A stretch of DNA of 64,000 nt from Candidatus Cloacimonadota bacterium (GTDB taxonomy: Bacteria > Cloacimonadota > Cloacimonadia > JGIOTU-2): positions 1 to 64,000 of the forward strand of contig JAUWMT010000010.1 of assembly GCA_030613025.1 (NCBI GenBank). The letters are read 5' to 3'. The translations under genes and the position numbers were made by a program. The notes under the pieces were generated by a model. It was not told where the DNA came from. It worked only from the letters and a program-made list of their open reading frames with translations, and did not search any database. Shown in pieces: positions 38,975 through 47,677 of the stretch; position 1 is the stretch's first letter, and each line of letters opens with the position of its first letter.

Positions 38975-40080
38975 TGGTGTTCAGAAACCTTATTACTTGC
39001 AAAGAGAGGGGTTAGAAAATGGTGTTTATATCCGCATAGGTTCAACTAATAAAAAAGCTGATGCATCCATAATAAGTGAATTACGAAGACAAAACCTCAA
39101 TCTGTCCTATGATGAAAAAGTATATCATCAACAATCTTGTAAATATCTTTCAAAGGAGCTTATAAAGAATTTTGCAAATAAATATGGAGATGCAGAGAGA
39201 GCACCTCTTGATATCCTGATAAGAGATAAATATGTGCAAAAAACAAATAGCAGTTGCTATCCCACCGTTGGTGCTGTATTGTTATTTTCTGAAACATTAC
39301 TACCTGAATTTGAATATGCCTCCATTACTTTAAATCGATATGAGGGTACAGATAGAGCAAATCTGGAATCGACAATTCAGATAACGCATGGGGGTTGTTA
39401 AAGATCGTTCCCATTGTGATCAATGAATTGAAAAATATTCTTTGGATGAATATAAAGATCAAAAAAATTGAGAGAGAGGATCAATTAGAAATACCAGAGC
39501 TTTCAATTAGAGAAGCAGTGATAAATGCAATATGCCATAGAGATTATTCAATCATTGGCTCGTCTACAAAAATTGATATATTTAATGATAGGTTAGAAAT
39601 TATAAGTCCCGGCAATTTACCGGTTGGTATTACTTTGGATGAACTTGGACAAGGTGCTTCAGAGATTCGTAATAAATTAATAGCAAAAGCATTTCGAAGG
39701 TTTGGTTATATGGAAAAATTGGGAACTGGGATTTCCAGAATGTTATCATTGTGTCATAAAGCTGGAGTTCCTCTACCAATTTTTGAAGAACCAGGACGTT
39801 ATTTCAAAGTAACTTTTTTCAGAAGAAAAGATATAAATATCGAGTTTGAAAATAATATTATTGAACAGATTAAAAAATCAAAAGAGATGAAAGCAAAAGA
39901 ACTTTCTAATATTTTGAATGTTCATCCTAATACTATATTAAATTATTTAAGAGTTATGATTGATAATGGGATCATAGAGAAAATCGACAAAGGACCAAAT
40001 GTGAGATACAGATTGAAATTGTGAGATTTGTGAGATTGTGAGATCGATGTGAGATGATAGTTTTTTGAGCAACGAATAAA

Positions 40081-40105
40081 ATTAGCAACGAACAAACACG
40101 AACAA
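40081..40105 (+). repeat. Direct repeat right of AlbA_2 gene
   Basis: attagcaacgaacaaacacgaacaa. Confidence 0.8.
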
Positions 40106-40143
40106 TGAAAATAAGAAGAAAAAGAGAAGTTAAATATTAAAAG

Positions 40144-40200
40144 AGGGAATAGGTGCTTGGTTATGGGTACAAGGTATTAGGTTTTGGGTGATGGGTATAT
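40144..40200 (+). repeat. Solo short-word array (GGGTACAAGGTATTAGG)
   Basis: agggaataggtgcttggttatgggtacaaggtattaggttttgggtgatgggtata; near-copy of 36967-37011. Confidence 0.8.
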
Positions 40201-40364
40201 ATAGAGGGAAAAAGAAACATGCAAAGTTATGGATCTCTTTGATTTTTGGATTGATTCATAGAAATTTGTAGGTATTTATGGGGATTGGTCATGTAGGAAT
40301 ACGACTTTAAATATATTGAATATTTCCATTATGCAGTAAAAATCACGAACAATAGAAACATATC

Positions 40365-40871
40365 ATGAACTATCTTGAATTTAAAAACAAATTCTTTGAA
40401 CTTGGTTGTTTTAATATAAATCAGGTTTATGCATGGCAGCCCGAATTTGATCGAAATAATCTTACCCGCTGGCTTAAAAAGAGACTACTCGTTCATCTCA
40501 GACAAGGATATTATGCCTTTCCTGAGTATAAGCAGAAAGCCGATTATCATTATTATTTTGCTAATAAAATCTATAAACCTTCTTACATCAGTCTGCAGGC
40601 AGCTTTATCCTATTATGAGATCATTCCTGAAACTGTGATTCAAATAACCAGTGTTACAACTTTGAAGACAAATTCCTTTAAAAACGATTTTGGCGATTAT
40701 GAATACAAGTCAATAAAATCAGATTATTTTTTCGGTTTTGATTTCATATCTTTTGCAAATGGGAAAACCTTGCTGCTGGCAATTCCCGAAAAAGCTATTC
40801 TGGATTTTTTCTACTTTTATCCAATTTATAAAACAGAACAAGATTTATCGGGGAATCTCGCAGAATTATGA
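40365..40871 (+). CDS. AbiEi-like antitoxin / transcriptional regulator, C-terminus replaced by repeat
   Basis: NYLEFKNKFFELGCFNINQVYAWQPEFDRNNLTRWLKKRLLVHLRQGYYAF...PSYISLQAALSYYEIIPETVIQITSVTTLKT...IPEKAILDFFYFYPIYKTEQDLSGNLAEL*; last residues come from the GATTTATCGGGGAATCTCGCAGAATTATGA repeat. Confidence 0.78.
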   Translation: MNYLEFKNKFFELGCFNINQVYAWQPEFDRNNLTRWLKKRLLVHLRQGYYAFPEYKQKADYHYYFANKIYKPSYISLQAALSYYEIIPETVIQITSVTTLKTNSFKNDFGDYEYKSIKSDYFFGFDFISFANGKTLLLAIPEKAILDFFYFYPIYKTEQDLSGNLAEL

Positions 40872-41200
40872 TTAATTATCAGATTTGTATCAAATAAGGG
40901 ACTGAAGAAATTCAGTCCCTTTCTTTTTTTGATAATTTTAGCTTCTTGGAAATTGGCCGATGGCTCTTCATCGATTTGGATATTGTGTTCATTTTTGTTT
41001 ACTACTGTCATGTCAAGCTTAAATTGGAAGTGGTAATTGAATTTTAACATTCCTTCATATTGCCTTCTCCTCAACTAGGAGAAGGTTAGTTTACCCCGTG
41101 AAATCAGCTTGCTGAATATTTCACCTGGGGGATGAGGTCTCAAACTTTGTTAAAATTCAATTTACGTCATTTTACAATTGACTTATCACTATGAGTAAAC
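40845..41200 (+). repeat. ~350-bp direct duplication, copy 1
   Basis: gatttatcggggaatctcgcagaattatgattaattatcagatttgtatcaaataagggactgaagaaattcag... repeated from about 41375. Confidence 0.9.
40898..40930 (+). terminator. Rho-independent terminator
   Basis: gggactgaa-gaaa-ttcagtccc followed by tttctttttttt. Confidence 0.85.
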
Positions 41201-41213
41201 GAAAAAAAGTAAT

Positions 41214-41368
41214 TGTCATCCCAGTTCACCCTGTTAAATCCCCCTATCCTGTGGAATAATACTTTGAATTAAAATCTACGATTTAATTCCAAAGGGTGAA
41301 GGAAAATAGGAGATTTTATTTAACAGGGTTGAATAGAAAAGAAATATTCAACGGGATAAATTCTTGAA
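41214..41368. repeat. MITE/REP-like palindromic repeat, copy C, between the two duplicated segments
   Basis: Near-identical to 37097-37251. Confidence 0.9.
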
Positions 41369-41374
41369 CCTGAT

Positions 41375-41720
41375 TTATCGGGGAATCTTGCAGAATTATG
41401 AGTAATTATCAGATTTGTATCAAATAAGGGACTGAAGAAATTCAGCCCCTTTCTTTTTTTGATAATTTTAGCTTCTTGGAAATTGGCCGATGGCACTTCA
41501 TCGATTTGGATATTGAGTTCATTTTTGTTTACTAATTTCATGTCAAGCTTAAATTAGAAGTGGTAATTGAATTTTAACATTCCTTAATATTGCCTTCTCC
41601 TCAACTATGAGAAGGTTAGTTTACCCCGTGAAATCAGCTTGCTGAATATTTCACAGGGGGATGAGGTTTTAAATTTTGTTAAAATTCAATTTACGTCATT
41701 TTACAATTGACTAATCACTT
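41375..41720 (+). repeat. ~350-bp direct duplication, copy 2
   Basis: gatttatcggggaatcttgcagaattatgagtaattatcagatttgtatcaaataagggactgaag... Confidence 0.9.
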
Positions 41721-41871
41721 TCTGCAAAGATTTACCTAAGATGTGTGCTAGTCCGGGAGATTCAGGATTTTCATAAATTCCTTGGATAACTTCTATCATA
41801 TTACGGACATCTTTGTACCGTATAAAATAATTCAAGCTTTCTATGTACACACCTTCCCTCACGCCATTTTT

Positions 41872-42642
41872 TTATCGCAAAACCCTCAAAAATTCCTCAT
41901 GTATATGCCCATTCGTTACAACGATCTCTTTATCAAAAATTGAAAACTCCGAACCGTCAAATTTACTCACCTTCCCGCCTGCTTCTTCAAGAATAACAAT
42001 ACCCGCCGCAGTATCCCAGGGGTAGAGTTCGAGTTCCCAGTATCCATCAAAAATACCGCAGGCAACATAGCAGATATCAATTGCTGCTGCACCGGGACGC
42101 CGTATTCCTCTGCACTTTTTTATCATTTTTGAGAAATACTGTATATTATTTCTCTCGTCATTCAGCATATCATAGGGGAATCCGGTCGCGAGAAGTGATT
42201 TGGAGAAATCCGGATTATTCGATACATGGATATCTTCATCATTTCGAACGCAGCACCTGCCCTTCTCAGCAAAGAAGAGTTCATTCAGGATGGGATTATA
42301 CACAACTCCCACTATACTTTCATTATTTTTCTGCAACGCAATAGAAACGCATACAAAGGGAAATCCGTGCACATAATTGGTAGTGCCGTCCACCGGATCG
42401 ATGACCCAGCAGTATTCCTGATCGGGATTCTGTTTGTGCTCTGTCTCCTCAGTAAGGATATTGTGTTTGGGATAATAGCTTTGGATGGTTTCTATCACTA
42501 CCTTTTCGGCTTCTCGATCAACATTAGTAACAAGATTTATTCTTCCCTTATAATCGATGAGTTTCTTTTTGTGAAAATTTTCTCTGATGATCTCACCGGC
42601 TTTTGTGCCTGCTTCAAGAGCAATATCAAGATATTCTTTCAT
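41872..42642 (-). CDS. suhB: Inositol monophosphatase family protein
   Basis: TEETEHKQNPDQEYCWVIDPVDGTTNYVHGFPFVCVSIAL...WELELYPWDTAAGIVILEEAGGKVS. Confidence 0.95.
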   Translation of the reverse strand: MKEYLDIALEAGTKAGEIIRENFHKKKLIDYKGRINLVTNVDREAEKVVIETIQSYYPKHNILTEETEHKQNPDQEYCWVIDPVDGTTNYVHGFPFVCVSIALQKNNESIVGVVYNPILNELFFAEKGRCCVRNDEDIHVSNNPDFSKSLLATGFPYDMLNDERNNIQYFSKMIKKCRGIRRPGAAAIDICYVACGIFDGYWELELYPWDTAAGIVILEEAGGKVSKFDGSEFSIFDKEIVVTNGHIHEEFLRVLR

Positions 42643-43715
42643 ACATGTTCCTTTGCTGCTCCTTTGAGATTGAGTAGTTTTTTGCCATGCTCAAACACCT
42701 GCTTGAAATTTTGTGGATGAAAAAGCAGATGTTTCTGTGTATAACAACTGCTCCAGCACCCATTACATGAAGTATATTCAACTAAGAGATTCTCATATTT
42801 TTTACTATCCACGATCTCATCGAGGTCTTGCTCAAGCAAATTTCCAATGGCATCACCTTTGCAAAGATGCACTTCGCCATTGTGCATAATAGTAAGGCGC
42901 GTTGCAGTTCGTTTGCCGTCCACAAAGGGACAGAAATCAGGGAAATCATTATTAATGATTCGGGGAATGCCCTCAATGAAGCTATTGAGATTGAGGATCG
43001 CAGGATTGTCTGTAAGGAATTCAATGATTCTCTGTAATGATTCCGCATCGGTGATCTTCATCTCATCATCTTCTTTTGTTGTGTCGAGGAGGGAGTGATA
43101 CAAACCGATCGTAACTTCCCAGCCAGCGTCTTTGCTGGCTTTTATTATTTCAGGAACCTGATCGAGATTTTTTGCACTGAGCACGCAATTTGCATAGGTA
43201 AAGGAAGATGAGCCAAGCTCCTTTTTGAGGGCTGTTATCTTTTTCATATTGCCAAGCACAGTATCAGCATGGTCTTTCACACCCCGAAGATAATCTCCGT
43301 TTCCACCAAGTCCATCCAGCGAAGTTTGAATGTTTATGCCTTTTTTCAAGCAGAATTCAATCACATCCTTGATCTTGTCAAAATCAAAATATAATCCGGA
43401 AACAAGGGATACAGAAATGGGAAATACCTTTTTTGCATGAGCGAGTATTTTTATTATATCCGGATGCAGAAGCGGTTCGCCACCGCTAATCATACCAACA
43501 AGACTTCCATATTTTTGAAGCTTCCGGGCAACCACTCGATATTCAGCATAATCCATGTATGGGGGACCTTCACGGTTTTCATGAATATTGCACTGCCTGC
43601 ACCGCTGGTTGCACAGGCGTGTTACTTTTATCTCGGTAACAGAGTTGATCGGTTTATTTTGAAGGAGGTGTTTCGTTGCTTTCGGAAGGGTTTTGAGCAG
43701 CGTTTTTTTTCTCAT
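42639..43715 (-). CDS. Radical SAM protein
   Basis: EIKVTRLCNQRCRQCNIHENREG (CxxxCxxC), GMISGGEPLLHPDI; C-terminal Cys cluster CNGCWSSC. Confidence 0.93.
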   Translation of the reverse strand: MRKKTLLKTLPKATKHLLQNKPINSVTEIKVTRLCNQRCRQCNIHENREGPPYMDYAEYRVVARKLQKYGSLVGMISGGEPLLHPDIIKILAHAKKVFPISVSLVSGLYFDFDKIKDVIEFCLKKGINIQTSLDGLGGNGDYLRGVKDHADTVLGNMKKITALKKELGSSSFTYANCVLSAKNLDQVPEIIKASKDAGWEVTIGLYHSLLDTTKEDDEMKITDAESLQRIIEFLTDNPAILNLNSFIEGIPRIINNDFPDFCPFVDGKRTATRLTIMHNGEVHLCKGDAIGNLLEQDLDEIVDSKKYENLLVEYTSCNGCWSSCYTQKHLLFHPQNFKQVFEHGKKLLNLKGAAKEHV

Positions 43716-44913
43716 TGATTCTTTCTACATTCTTTTGAGCCAGTTCGAAATTGGGGTCCAATTCCAAAGCTTTTTCCAGGAGCACCAGCGCCTGTTCGAG
43801 CTGTCCGTCATTTTCATAAATAACAGCAAGATTGTTAAGTGTTTTCTTTTCCTCTTTTTGTTCGAGGATCTCCTCATAAAGCTCGCGGGATTTTTCCATA
43901 TTTCCTTCTGCCTGAAATAGGAATGCATAATTATATTTTGCTTCAGTGAATTCCGGTGCTAACTCCATGGCATTGAAAAAATGTTCTTTTGCCTTCTCGA
44001 CCTTTCCTTTTGTTGAGTAATAAATTCCGAAATAATAGTGCAGATCCGCTGAGTCAGGAAAAACTTGCATGTATTTCTTCAGGTCATTATTAGCTTTGTC
44101 AAAATGCTGCTGGGCGTAGTTATAGGCAATTCGCTGGATAAATTCATTTTCTGATAGAACCATACCCGATTCACCGAACACCTTTTCTTTGATAAACCAC
44201 TGAGCATTAATATTTTTTAGTACAATTGAGAGCGAATATTTTCCATTTATTTCAAATTCCACAATTGCCTGATCCTGTTCTTTGCTGAGTGCAGAGCGGA
44301 TAAGATCGAATTCTTTGATGGACTTGAATGCCTTTATAGCAAGATTCCTTTTCAGATAATTTTGCTTGAAATCCTCATTTTTATATACCTCATGATGAAT
44401 TAGAAGCGGAAGCGTTTCTTCATGATCATAGTTGGTGACCAGTTCCATAAATCGGTTTGCAACATCTTCATGAGATTTATTGGTTTTTTCTTTATGAGGA
44501 ATTCCAAGCTGTTCACGAACATAATTATAAGAGAGTGCCCCCTTTAATGCCTGTTCATGCTTCTTCAGAAAGGAATCGATCTTCTTTTTCCCCGCTTCAG
44601 TTTCAGTATAGGATTTGGGGGTTTTGTTTTCAAAAATCGGATTCTCGATCTTGAGCCATTTCTTAAGATGGAGATCGAGAAGTCCCTGTTGTTCTGCAAC
44701 GGATTCGGAGTAGTTGTTCAAGTGAAGTGAGTCTTTATCATGAGTGCTTCTGAGAACGAATTTACAGTCCTTTGGACACTCCAATTTGATGCGGATCTCA
44801 TTACAGCAGTGAAAGCAAATTTGCCGTTGAGTTTTGGGACATTTGCGTGTGGCTTTGTGCTTATTGCAGACCTGGCAGCGTTTGGGCTGGAAAATTCCAA
44901 AATAGGTTTTCAT
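43654..44913 (-). CDS. TPR protein with N-terminal Cys-rich (zinc-ribbon-like) domain
   Basis: RCQVCNKHKATRKCPKTQRQICFHCCNEIRIKLECPKDC; C-terminal TPRs (DLHYYFGIYYSTKGKVEKAKEHFFNAMELAPEFTEAKYNYAFLFQAEGNMEKSRELYEEIL). Confidence 0.85.
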   Translation of the reverse strand: MKTYFGIFQPKRCQVCNKHKATRKCPKTQRQICFHCCNEIRIKLECPKDCKFVLRSTHDKDSLHLNNYSESVAEQQGLLDLHLKKWLKIENPIFENKTPKSYTETEAGKKKIDSFLKKHEQALKGALSYNYVREQLGIPHKEKTNKSHEDVANRFMELVTNYDHEETLPLLIHHEVYKNEDFKQNYLKRNLAIKAFKSIKEFDLIRSALSKEQDQAIVEFEINGKYSLSIVLKNINAQWFIKEKVFGESGMVLSENEFIQRIAYNYAQQHFDKANNDLKKYMQVFPDSADLHYYFGIYYSTKGKVEKAKEHFFNAMELAPEFTEAKYNYAFLFQAEGNMEKSRELYEEILEQKEEKKTLNNLAVIYENDGQLEQALVLLEKALELDPNFELAQKNVERINEKKNAAQNPSESNETPPSK

Positions 44914-44928
44914 AAAATATCTTTCTTG

Positions 44929-45705
44929 TTAAAAGGTGTATGTTTCCGGATTTGGTGGAACAGATTGTTTGAATTGGTTTCTGTTAACAATGGAAATGAT
45001 GTGCTGGACTTGTTCTTGTTTAAATCCCTGTGATAGCAATTCTTTAATCGACGCCATTTCTTCATAAAGAGCATACAGAATTTCATCAGCATCAGGGTAG
45101 GAAAGCCCAAGCTCTACTTCATCGGTTTGACCTTCCCACAGATCGGCGGTAGGGGTTTTATTTATGATGTTCTCGGGAACTCCCATTATTTTTGCGAGTT
45201 TCCAGACTTCAGTTTTATAAAGACATCCGAGGGGTTCAAGTGCGCATGCACCATCACCGAATTGCGTCACATAGCCAAGATAGAGTTCGGTTTTATTACT
45301 TGTTCCAAGAACCAGTGCATGTTCCTTCGCGGCGAGATCGTAGAGAGTGCACATCCGAGCGCGCGCCTTCATATTTCCTTTGCGAAGCCGGTCAGCATTC
45401 GGCTCATAGTCATCAAAATAAGCATCGACCATCGTGGTTATGTCACGAATATTGTATTTAATTCTCAGTGTTTCTGCAATTAGTTTTCCATCATCGAAGC
45501 TATCTTTACTACTTGTCTTATAGGGCATGAGTACGCCGATGACATTCTCTTTGCCAAGCGCTTCAACTGCCAGATAAGCCACCAAAGATGAATCAACTCC
45601 GCCTGAAAGCCCGATGATACCTTTGGAAAAACCTGCGTTTTTGAAATAGGTTTTGATGAAGTTAATGATTTTTGTTTTTTCTAAATTTAAATTAGATTTT
45701 CTCAT
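44929..45705 (-). CDS. nadE: NH3-dependent NAD+ synthetase
   Basis: GFSKGIIGLSGGVDSSLVAYLAVEALGKENVIGVLMPYKTSS...RARMCTLYDLAAKEHALVLGTSNKTELYLGYVTQFGDGACALEPLG. Confidence 0.97.
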   Translation of the reverse strand: MRKSNLNLEKTKIINFIKTYFKNAGFSKGIIGLSGGVDSSLVAYLAVEALGKENVIGVLMPYKTSSKDSFDDGKLIAETLRIKYNIRDITTMVDAYFDDYEPNADRLRKGNMKARARMCTLYDLAAKEHALVLGTSNKTELYLGYVTQFGDGACALEPLGCLYKTEVWKLAKIMGVPENIINKTPTADLWEGQTDEVELGLSYPDADEILYALYEEMASIKELLSQGFKQEQVQHIISIVNRNQFKQSVPPNPETYTF

Positions 45706-45711
45706 AATTAA

Positions 45712-45906
45712 TTAAGAATCATTTTCGACAGTTGTTAAATCTTTTTCACAATATGCCCATTCTTTCGGATTAAAAATTTTACCATCTGAATAGGAATCAT
45801 CAATAAACTCAGTTACAGCCCAAAGCCAATATTTTTTATTATCTTTAGTGGTGATTTCTTTGGGCTCTAGAAATGCCCCTGTTGTAAATATAATCGAATT
45901 TTTCAT
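45712..45906 (-). CDS. Small hypothetical protein
   Basis: MKNSIIFTTGAFLEPKEITTKDNKKYWLWAVTEFIDDSYSDGKIFNPKEWAYCEKDLTTVENDS (internal Met of listed ORF, avoids overlap). Confidence 0.55.
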   Translation of the reverse strand: MKNSIIFTTGAFLEPKEITTKDNKKYWLWAVTEFIDDSYSDGKIFNPKEWAYCEKDLTTVENDS

Positions 45907-45910
45907 ACTA

Positions 45911-46873
45911 TTACCTTTTATCTTGCAAAAAATTATTTTGGATTTTATTAAATTCTTTAACGCTTCTAAAAAAATCATCTAGTTCTGAGTAATCTTTAAA
46001 AATATATGAGTCTTTAATTTTATGAAAGGGCGTTTTTTTTATTTCTTTTTCGTACTTTTTTCTATTACTACTATTGGCAATTATATACATTTTAATTTTT
46101 AATTTATGAACTTGAAAAAGCCTTAAAAGCCCTTTTGTAATATCGGTTGAATGCTCAACTTCAAAAGCATGTGTAGGGAATCCCTCTTCATCAAACCATA
46201 TGACGTCGATATATTTTATAGTATCGATTTGTTTCGGAGGAATATAGTCCTCAGGAATAACTGTTTCTGTACATAGATCTCCTAATAAACCATAAATGCT
46301 GTTCTTTGATCTATCAGGTGTGTAAGTTCTATAATTTAGATAACTCCCTATTAATAAAAGCTTTGCTTGAATATCACTATGAGTGAACTCTCTATCATTC
46401 TCAACCTCAATATTAATAATTTTACTTATTTGTTTGAGTCTCTCTAGATTTTTTGTATATCCTGGATAATGTATCTCACATATTTTATTTAGATAAAGGT
46501 CTTCTATCTCTTCTATATACATCCCGTCTTCGGTTAATACTGTATGAAATTGATAGCCCTTAGATTTTGTTTCGGGTAAATTATATAAGTCTTTTATTAA
46601 TATTGATAACGGACCTGCACATACATCAATTTTTGATCGATATTTTTTTGCTATTATAATTACTCCATCTCTCTTCAAATTTTTCAGCGTTTCAACAATG
46701 TTTTTACTTATCCCATGCCAATTTTCTCTTCCGCCGAAGATTAAATATATCATTCCACTTTCATCTTTGTAGAGTTTTTTAGAGGGTTTTATTTGTACTA
46801 ATTTCGTTTTTTGAATTTTTTCTAATTCATGTAAAATTATTTTTCTGTCTTCGGTATTAAATTTATTCACCAT
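45911..46873 (-). CDS. Hypothetical protein with possible PD-(D/E)xK-like nuclease domain
   Basis: HSDIQAKLLLIGSYLNYRTYTPDRSKNS...IDVIWFDEEGFPTHAFEVEHSTDITKGLLRLFQ; D...ExE arrangement. Confidence 0.6.
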   Translation of the reverse strand: MVNKFNTEDRKIILHELEKIQKTKLVQIKPSKKLYKDESGMIYLIFGGRENWHGISKNIVETLKNLKRDGVIIIAKKYRSKIDVCAGPLSILIKDLYNLPETKSKGYQFHTVLTEDGMYIEEIEDLYLNKICEIHYPGYTKNLERLKQISKIINIEVENDREFTHSDIQAKLLLIGSYLNYRTYTPDRSKNSIYGLLGDLCTETVIPEDYIPPKQIDTIKYIDVIWFDEEGFPTHAFEVEHSTDITKGLLRLFQVHKLKIKMYIIANSSNRKKYEKEIKKTPFHKIKDSYIFKDYSELDDFFRSVKEFNKIQNNFLQDKR

Positions 46874-47677
46874 TCATTTACTCCCTTCGCCTGAACGAAT
46901 TCTATGTAATTCCTTCACCTTAATATTATCAATCGACTGCACAACAAAATCGGCAAAGGGTTCAAGAAGCTCGGCACCATCCTTACCGGAAAGCACTCCG
47001 ATGGAAAGTCCACATCCTGCATTCTTTGCCATCTCCATATCCAGTGTGCTGTCACCCACAACCGCAGTATGTTCGGGTTTGATTTTCAGTATTTCACATA
47101 CATAATGAACCATATCGGGAGCGGGTTTGTCATTGGAGATGCTGTCTGCACCGGAAATTGCATGAACCTGATCGAGCACATCAAAAGCTTCCAGGATTTT
47201 TTCGCATCGTACTGCTAGGTCGGAGGTTGCGACTGCGATTTTGATGTTGTGTTCCAACGCATCTTCAAACAATCCCCTGATATCTCCAAGCGGACTTGCT
47301 ATCTTTCTCAGGTCAACAATGCTGTCCACTTCTCCAAAAATGCGGTGTGTTGTATCGTGAGCTTCATCCTGTTTCAATCCAAACTCTATGAGTTTATGTA
47401 TTACTTTTTTTTCTGTTGTCGGTCGTGAGTCTGTCAGGATCGCAACATCGAGAATATTTGTTGAATAAGGGTCTGCACCCATTGCACGGATGATGTCATC
47501 TACTTTTTCTGTGGGAAGTTCGAAATGTTCTCCAAGCAGACGAGCCCGTTGTTTGATGATCTTTATCCACATATTCAGATCGGAAAGAGTGCCGTCCTTG
47601 TCAAAAATAATTAGCTTTATTTGAGCCGGATCAATATATACAATGCCATTTTGTTTCTTTGCAGCTTTATGCTTCAT
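46874..47677 (-). CDS. HAD-family hydrolase
   Basis: IKLIIFDKDGTLSDLNMW...IAVATSDLAVRCEKIL...SNDKPAPDMVHYVCEILKIKPEHTAVVGDSTLDMEMAKNAG. Confidence 0.93.
   Translation of the reverse strand: MKHKAAKKQNGIVYIDPAQIKLIIFDKDGTLSDLNMWIKIIKQRARLLGEHFELPTEKVDDIIRAMGADPYSTNILDVAILTDSRPTTEKKVIHKLIEFGLKQDEAHDTTHRIFGEVDSIVDLRKIASPLGDIRGLFEDALEHNIKIAVATSDLAVRCEKILEAFDVLDQVHAISGADSISNDKPAPDMVHYVCEILKIKPEHTAVVGDSTLDMEMAKNAGCGLSIGVLSGKDGAELLEPFADFVVQSIDNIKVKELHRIRSGEGSK

Larger units (their letters stand above)
38380..40024 (+). pseudogene. AlbA_2 (Schlafen-like) ATP-binding transcriptional regulator, interrupted by four-helix-bundle element 4 and frameshifted
   Basis: 38380 MLNISERIKKGENRTLEFKREVPDSLHNILKTIVSFANDAGSG; element; then VQKPYYLQREGLENGVYIRIGSTNKKAD (about 38982 on); frameshift near 39394; then LKIVPIVINELKNILW...ISPGNLPVGIT...GYMEKLGTGISRML. 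Confidence 0.85.

Noticed and set aside
40826-41541. Two similar minus-strand ORFs (NIQIDEEPSANFQEAKIIKKRKGLNFFSP...)
   Set aside because: They lie in the duplicated ~350-bp segment and span the terminator hairpin; similarity reflects DNA duplication, not clear protein conservation.
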